From assembly GCA_003427395.1 (NCBI GenBank), contig BFEA01000096.1, positions 2,512,760 through 2,545,969 on the forward strand: 33,210 bases of DNA, in the 5' to 3' direction. The DNA is from Chara braunii (taxonomy: Eukaryota > Streptophyta > Charophyceae > Charales > Characeae). Shown in pieces: positions 28,211 through 33,210 of the stretch. A program made the position numbers and the translations under genes. The notes below the pieces were generated by a model. It searched no databases. It saw only the letters and a program-made list of their open reading frames with translations, and had not been told where the DNA came from. Within the stretch, counting starts at the first letter, position 1, and each line of letters opens with the position of its first letter.

Positions 28211-29805
28211 TGCTAATTGTCTTTGTAATACTTTTATGGTTACTTCATCCAGAGTCCAAATAACAAATTTATACCAAATTGAGGGCAGAACCACATTGTT
28301 AATAGTTAGTGTTCTACCCAGTAACGAGGTGTGTTTGTCCTTCCATAATTCTAGTTTTCAATGTGGATGTTGTATGATCACAACATTATTGGAAGTTGGT
28401 TTGCCTATCGCTGAAATAGATATCCCTAGGACTCTAATTGGTCTTTCAGGAGAGAGTCATTTGATCATTGGTTTTTTCGATGGCATACCTCCTTGATAGT
28501 GGATCCACCTACCAAGTGTTTTGTTTCCCTAGTTAACCCTCATGTCTGAAAGTTTACAGAATTCATCCATGATTCGTTGGATTGCCATAAGATTTTTTTG
28601 TGAAGCATCAACCATCAAAGAGAGATCAGCAGCAAATAAAGAGCAAATCGATATGACTTCCTAAGGGATGAAAACAACTTGCATACACCTTATGTCTTTG
28701 TGTTGACGGAGGTTAGCCGCGAGTGCTTCCATAATGATTACAAAAAGGAATTAGGCGATTCGATCACCTTGCCTTGCTGATCTCTGCAACGATATGGGGG
28801 GATCCACATTATCATTGACCATGACTCCCGTAGTAGCATTCTCATGTAGGATCTTAATCCACCTTCTGGAATTCAGCCCAAAGTTAAATTTGTCTAGGCA
28901 TTTATCAAGGAAGAACCAATCTATATAATCATATGCTTTCTCAAAATCTATAAAAATGAAGGCAGCATTATGCTTAGATTGACGAGAGAGCTTAATTAAC
29001 TTATTAATTAACAAAATATTATCTTGAATATTCTTTTCTTGAATAAAGCCCGTTTGGGAGGGATGAATTATATCATCTATAATTTTGTTTAAACGATTCG
29101 TGAGAGCTTTTGAGATGAGTTTATATACCAAAGTGAGTAGTGTGATGAGAGGGTAATTGCAAATATTACATTTATCACCCTTTTTATATAGTAATGTTAA
29201 GACTCCTTGCCCCACAGTCTCTCTCATCTGACTAGTTGTCCAAACATTCTGATAAAATTGCATTAGATCCTGAGAGATGAAGTCTCATAGGGATTCCCAG
29301 AATTCCTTAGGTAATCCGTTTATACCTGAAGTTTTTTCCTCCTCCATTAGCATTAGTGTCGTCCATACTTCTTCCTTTGTAAGAGGCAACTCCAACTTTT
29401 ATTTTTGGGATTTAGAGAGAGATTTAGCCATTGGTTTCAAGAATTCATCAATCTCCCTGTGCCGTTGGTTGTCAGGGATGTTACCTGTTCCCAATATGAA
29501 GAGGTTTTGGAAAAATTCTCTAGCAATCTTGGTGCACTCTGTCGTAAAAGTGGTTAGTTGCTCATTTTGACAATGGGGGTGAGCAAGACCCTCAATGACT
29601 ATTCTTCATAACGAGATCTAGCCATAGCAAAAAATTTTGCGTCCATTCCTCCTTCCGTGATAAGTTGTTTTAGTTTCCCCCTGATCCTGACGCCTTGCCA
29701 GCGATACTCCATCTGAGATAAAAGGTGATCTTCTAGTTCCTGACATTCTTGAGCTACCGTTCCATTGTTTTCCTCATTTTGATTGCCATCTTCAAAGGAT
29801 TGAAG
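28211..29805 (-). pseudogene. LINE 2 reverse transcriptase
   Basis: The 170-residue open part (29263-28751) carries LLYKKGDKCNICNYPLITLL, LTNRLNKIIDDIIHPSQTGF and IFIDFEKAYDYIDWFF (motif A, Asp present), ending RSARQGDRIA. Upstream, KEEVWTTLMLMEEEKTSGIN lies at about 29380 after a stop. Downstream, past a TAA, FLFVIIMEALA and LFAADLSLMVDAS follow. The last is the YADD box with its first Asp replaced by Ala (28625-28636), a change that should abolish catalysis. Then come SLLGRTLTINNVVLPSIWYK and the thumb. Several stops interrupt the frame. The enzyme would copy LINE RNA at a genomic nick. Confidence 0.85.
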
Positions 29806-30869
29806 TTATTGGATACACTGGTATATTCTTGTCTCATTGGAATGTCTTTCGGTTGCTAGTAGCTTCGAGTATTCATTGCATTTATGCCCTAGAAAAACTA
29901 GACCGTTGTTGAACCACCTAATGTCGTCCTGGATGATGTTTTTTTGTTGTCGCCAGAAGGACCAGACGTCCTTTAAATAAGTTATGAATCTGTTAATTTT
30001 TAGATGAGATGTATTTAGCTTGTAGAAACCTCTGCATTGGTCTGTTTTTTTGCTAAAGGAGAGGATGACTACACACATGGCGTGGTCTAGCCCTGCAAGG
30101 GGGCTCTTAGGGAAAATCTCCGCAATTTGAAGAGAACCCTCCAATTCTTCAGAGAGGAGTATTAAGTCAATGCATGACTTAGAGGCCGACGTTGTCTGAC
30201 TTTTTTTGAAATATGTGAAAGAGCGGAGAGTGGGGTTCAATGTTCTGAACGAGTCAAGCATATTGAAGAATTAAGTCAAATTAACAATCATTGCTTTATC
30301 GGCTTCCACATAGGCCAGACACGGGTTAGAGATGCGCCATCGGTCAAGGGAGCGATCTGGAGCAGCGTTAAAGTCACCTGCAATGATCACTGGAATACCC
30401 ACAGGAAGTTTAAAAATTACCAGCCTCGTTTGGCCCATACACACATAGGACAATGTCAATCTCAAGATCCAACCGTGACATTGCCAAGATATATCCCATC
30501 TCCCTTCATCTTATCAAACTCCCAATAGACTGGTTCTACCTTGGACCCTGACGGAATCCATATTGCAACTCCAACACTACCTGGGCGAGGTGCGTGAGCT
30601 CTGAAGGCTATGTAGGGCCATAACTGTTTCTGACAATGATTGTGGGAGGCGGTATCCATGAGGTGAGATTCTTGAATGCAAATAATGTCAGGCCATTTTT
30701 TTCCCTCTATACCCCTGAATTGGTCATTAATGGCTTGATTGTTTTCGAACTTGGTTGAAGCAAGGTCATTGACATTCAGGGATCTCATATCCAAGTCTGC
30801 TTGTTTTTTATCGGATTTGTAGGTTTTATCCTTATTATATAAGGCATCAACTACCTGAAACTTTTTCAT
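29806..30869 (-). pseudogene. LINE 2 ORF2 N-terminus: APE-type endonuclease
   Basis: ORF2 starts at the ATG at 30869, and the first 135 codons are open. They contain WPDIICIQESHLMDTASHNH (QETH motif as QESH) and PGSVGVAIWIPSGSKVEPVY. Near 30462 a frameshift occurs; a third frame there gives EIDIVLCVYGPNEAGNF. From 30465 GIPVIIAGDFNAAPDRSLDR (GDFN intact) is read. From 30261 MLDSFRTLNPTLRSFTYFKK, KSCIDLILLSEELEG (SRID as SCID) and LAGLDHAMCVVIL (DH) follow. The endonuclease order is complete and less eroded than in LINE 1, but two or more frameshifts and a stop inactivate it. Confidence 0.85.
30866..30869 (-). promoter_or_regulatory. ATGA overlap coupling LINE 2 ORF1 and ORF2
   Basis: The stop codon TGA of ORF1 (30868-30866) and the start ATG of ORF2 (30869-30867) share two bases as ATGA. 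Such overlaps permit termination-reinitiation, so ORF2 could be made from the same RNA at low level. Both frames are ancestral element frames, so the overlap is likely genuine and not a product of decay. Confidence 0.6.
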
Positions 30870-32593
30870 ATTAACGGTCTCAAAACGGTTTCAACAATAG
30901 AACAGACATAAGGTTGGGTTATAGTGAGAGTATCCGATATAGTTGAGCATTCCTGCCAAGGGCCTAAATCCAACAGGCCCCCTGATATTAGAATGCGTTG
31001 ACTTAGAAGACATACCAGCAGCGTTCTAACGTCAGTCTCTAACGAGAAACTACTTGCTTTAATCATCATTAGTTGTAGTTCTGTTAGGAGGTCATGATTT
31101 CACCATTTGAGGTCCGCGTGTTTGCAGACTTCGTATTTCAGAAACACGTCCCACTTTGCTAATTGATGGTCCCCTTTGGTTATGGTGAGGGAAGACGTAC
31201 TCCCCGGTGGGAGATTGTCTTTGATGAATCTACATATCTCATGTTTAATTAGAGGTTCTCCTGCACGCTGGACAGATTTAGTGGCTAGTGAGAGGAAAGG
31301 AGATGTGCTACCTAGGACTGTTACGTCTCGATACATTGCTCTCGTAGGTACGGTTAAACCTACCTCTCACGTGCCCTCCTTGCATCTTACTAGAAACAGG
31401 ACAATGCCCGTCTTGACATGAGACAATATCCCCTGGCCTTTTGCTAGGCTGTGTTTCAACTTCTGTCTCTTGGTTGAGAGATCTGGGTCAAGGGGCAACG
31501 AAAGGGTCTTAGGGAGTACCAAAGATTGGGAGGTTTGAGCGGGATGAGAGTTCTCCATGTCCTTTCCTTCATTTTAAAGCTGACTGTTGGGAAGATCCTT
31601 AATGGGACCTACTATTTGAGTTGTCTGTTGTACCAACTGCATTTTAATTTCCATTAATACTGGGCTTTCCTCTGTACTAATGGCCTGGGTGCTGTTCCCC
31701 AGTCCTGGAGGCTGGCTTTTTGTGGGAGACAGCGAGAGTTGCCTATCCCTTTTGGGTAGGACCTGTGCCACATGTATATCCTAATTCCCGTGAGGTGCAT
31801 TTTGTGTTTGTGAATCAGCAGAACCTGGATCCCACTCTATCAGACCTTGACTGTGCTTCCTGGGTACGGTGACCTGTTGATCAATGGGTATCTGCAAATA
31901 TTTCTTCTCCCTAGTGAGCTTAGAAATGGTTACTTGGAAAAAGGATTGGTCATCGCTCCTTTCTGAGCTCGAGGGAGCCCGAATCTGTTTGAGACGGGAA
32001 GGTTCCTCCTACTCCTTTGGATCCTCTCTTTCTTCTTCCAGGACGCTCGAGCACACCGAGTGTGGTTTCGAGGACTGTTGTTCATTCCGATGGTTGAAGG
32101 CTACAGTGAGGGACGTCTCTGCACAATTCTGTACAATCCCATGTTTATCTGTGGTAGCAAAATTATTAATAGTAGGAACTGAGACCTCCTGGTCATTATT
32201 CTGCTGTTTTTCAATAATTTCATACTGTTGGATCTGTATCTGAGACTGTTCTTGCATTGGTACCCCTTCCTTCGTAGAGACCAGGGGAGACTCACTGTGC
32301 CCCGCCTTATCAGCACCAAGGATATTCGGGCGGGGAGGTGCGTTTCCATTACCTTGTTGTGCTACATCCGTTTCTTCCCTTAGTAGGGCGAGGGGTTTAA
32401 ATCGGTTATGCAGTCCAGACAATAAATTAGATTCCCTTAGTCCGGTGCAATTGAACCTAGATGAAACGACGAATAATAGTCTGGCACTGCTGTCCTCCCA
32501 TGTCACGCCAAGTGGAGGACCCTGCAGTAAGAAGGCAACCAAACTTCTGTTGTTTTCCAACATCTGCATTAGATCTTCGAAAATTGTGGCCAA
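30866..32593 (-). pseudogene. LINE 2 ORF1, main frame with scattered stops
   Basis: One frame is kept for 576 codons from 32593 to the stop at 30866. It is broken only by stops at 32009, 31781, 31574, 31367 and 31100. The first open part (194 residues) is rich in Gln, Glu and Ser (MQEQSQIQIQQYEIIEKQQN) with a hydrophobic segment SARLLFVVSSRFNCTGLRES near its start. Later parts carry LSLPLDPDLSTKRQKLKHSL and EICRFIKDNLPPGS. I see no CCHC zinc knuckle or RRM. L1-type ORF1 proteins bind element RNA. This one is assigned by position directly upstream of ORF2, not by motif. Confidence 0.65.
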
Positions 32594-32595
32594 AA

Positions 32596-33051
32596 TTATG
32601 TGGGCAGGCTAGGATGCTGCCCTTTTAAATTGCATAATAACCAATCTGCAATTTGAAGAACGATCGTTTTTGTATCCGCTGACATTGCAGTGTCACTACT
32701 TCCACCAGGCATGACAGATGGAGGAGGGCCGCAGGGTTGGATGGTTTCAATATCCATCAGTTCCGGACAAAAAACTACTCCAAGCCAAGAACCCATTGAG
32801 TGTTCTCCTTGTTCTTCCTCCCTTCCTTCCTCCCTTTCCTTTCCTTTCCCATTATTTTTTTGTTGTACAACTTCTTGCTTCTTTACCGCTCGCCATTCAG
32901 AGACTAAGCAATTCTTCTGTATGTAGTTTGCTGCCTTGGGACCCAAAGATCGCTCCATTCCATTTTGTGGGGGAGAGGCCAGACCTTTGTTTCTCCGAGT
33001 TTTCACATTCCCTCCTTCAGTTCCACTCATAGATATATCCTTACTCCCCAC
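32596..33051 (-). pseudogene. LINE 2 ORF1 N-terminal part, shifted frame
   Basis: A 151-codon frame, from a GTG or from further upstream, contains a strongly charged tract (EVVQQKNNGKGKEREEGREE, then EQGEH) and ends with LQIADWLLCNLKGQHPSLPT next to the start of the main ORF1 frame at 32593. The frames differ by one, so a single indel probably split one protein. A preceding ATG (about 33105) is followed after five codons by a TAG in the same frame. Confidence 0.45.
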
Positions 33052-33210
33052 ACTAGAATCCTTTGGATTTTTTGGGTCTTTCTATTCGTTTTTCGTCATG
33101 CGACTTGACTATGCCTTCGAAATTGACCCCTGAGTTTGTTTGTTTGAGCCAGAGGGAGCAACTTTCCTGGTCTGAAATGAGGGATGAGGATGCTGGGGTT
33201 GACCTTGTGC

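Larger units (their letters stand above)
25874..33210 (-). mobile_element. LINE 2: near full-length L1-like non-LTR retrotransposon, 5' end outside window
   Basis: In transcriptional order (decreasing coordinates) there is ORF1 (about 33051-30866), ORF2 with endonuclease, reverse transcriptase and zf-RVT-like tail (30869-about 26747), a 3' UTR of about 850 bp, and the poly(A) tail. More than 7.3 kb is present. It carries many stops and frameshifts. ORF1 and ORF2 overlap by ATGA. It is only distantly similar to LINE 1. Confidence 0.9.

Noticed and set aside
1-33210. tRNA, rRNA or organelle genes
   Set aside because: No cloverleaf-like or rRNA-conserved sequence was noticed on reading. A covariance-model scan would be needed to exclude a tRNA or SINE fully.

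Overview
The window looks like nuclear DNA from a large, repeat-rich eukaryotic genome, most likely of the green-plant lineage (a streptophyte alga or a seedless plant). This is inferred from style: L1-type LINEs with long 3' zf-RVT-like tails, GTAAGT...TAG introns, MITEs, a hAT-like insertion and a plant-type Ulp1-like protease in an apparent transposon-like gene. It cannot be proved from sequence alone. There are no bacterial operons, rRNA, tRNA or CRISPR features that I can see. Almost everything recognisable is a mobile element or a decayed gene.

Layout. 1-350: poly-T, a hairpin and a GC-rich island. 406-927: first of four copies of one ~520-bp MITE family. 940-2074: weak minus-strand coding fragments. 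2.4-9.6 kb: a satellite-like domain in which a ~25-bp palindrome (arm GGTTGTCGTGTT, one central base, then the reverse complement) recurs at least 20 times inside otherwise unrelated repeat units of about 50, 63, 80 and 162 bp. A pair of ~100-bp repeats in the same domain each carries a TATATAAGCAG box. 9.7-18.0 kb: a large plus-strand decayed gene or gene cluster. Its N-terminus is basic and Gly/Arg-rich. It then has a region with a ParB/DGQHR-like motif, a region I tentatively compare with a DNA methyltransferase fold, two introns, a Cys-rich exon and an Ulp1/C48-like cysteine protease. The reading frame survives over about 4.5 kb with scattered stop codons and almost no indels. 18.0-19.5 kb: a 51-bp tandem repeat, then featureless sequence.

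19.5-21.1 kb: a third MITE, split by a 1060-bp hAT-like insertion with TIRs, an 8-bp target duplication, clustered GCACGG/CCGTGC subterminal motifs and a ~200-bp-period polypyrimidine minisatellite core. 22.7-25.15 kb: a plus-strand L1-like LINE fragment, cut off at the fourth MITE (25151-25668). 25.87-33.21 kb: a minus-strand L1-like LINE, running out of the window at its 5' side, with ORF1, a 4-nt ATGA overlap into ORF2, endonuclease, reverse transcriptase, zf-RVT-like tail and a 26-nt poly(A) tail. Both LINEs are dead, and both have lost the YADD catalytic box.

The genes do not form a visible pathway. The two points that stand out are the recurrent palindrome in different satellite contexts, which suggests a conserved dimer-binding or hairpin-forming site, and the ParB-like/methyltransferase-like/Ulp1-like coding block, which may be an undescribed plant mobile or multicopy gene family.
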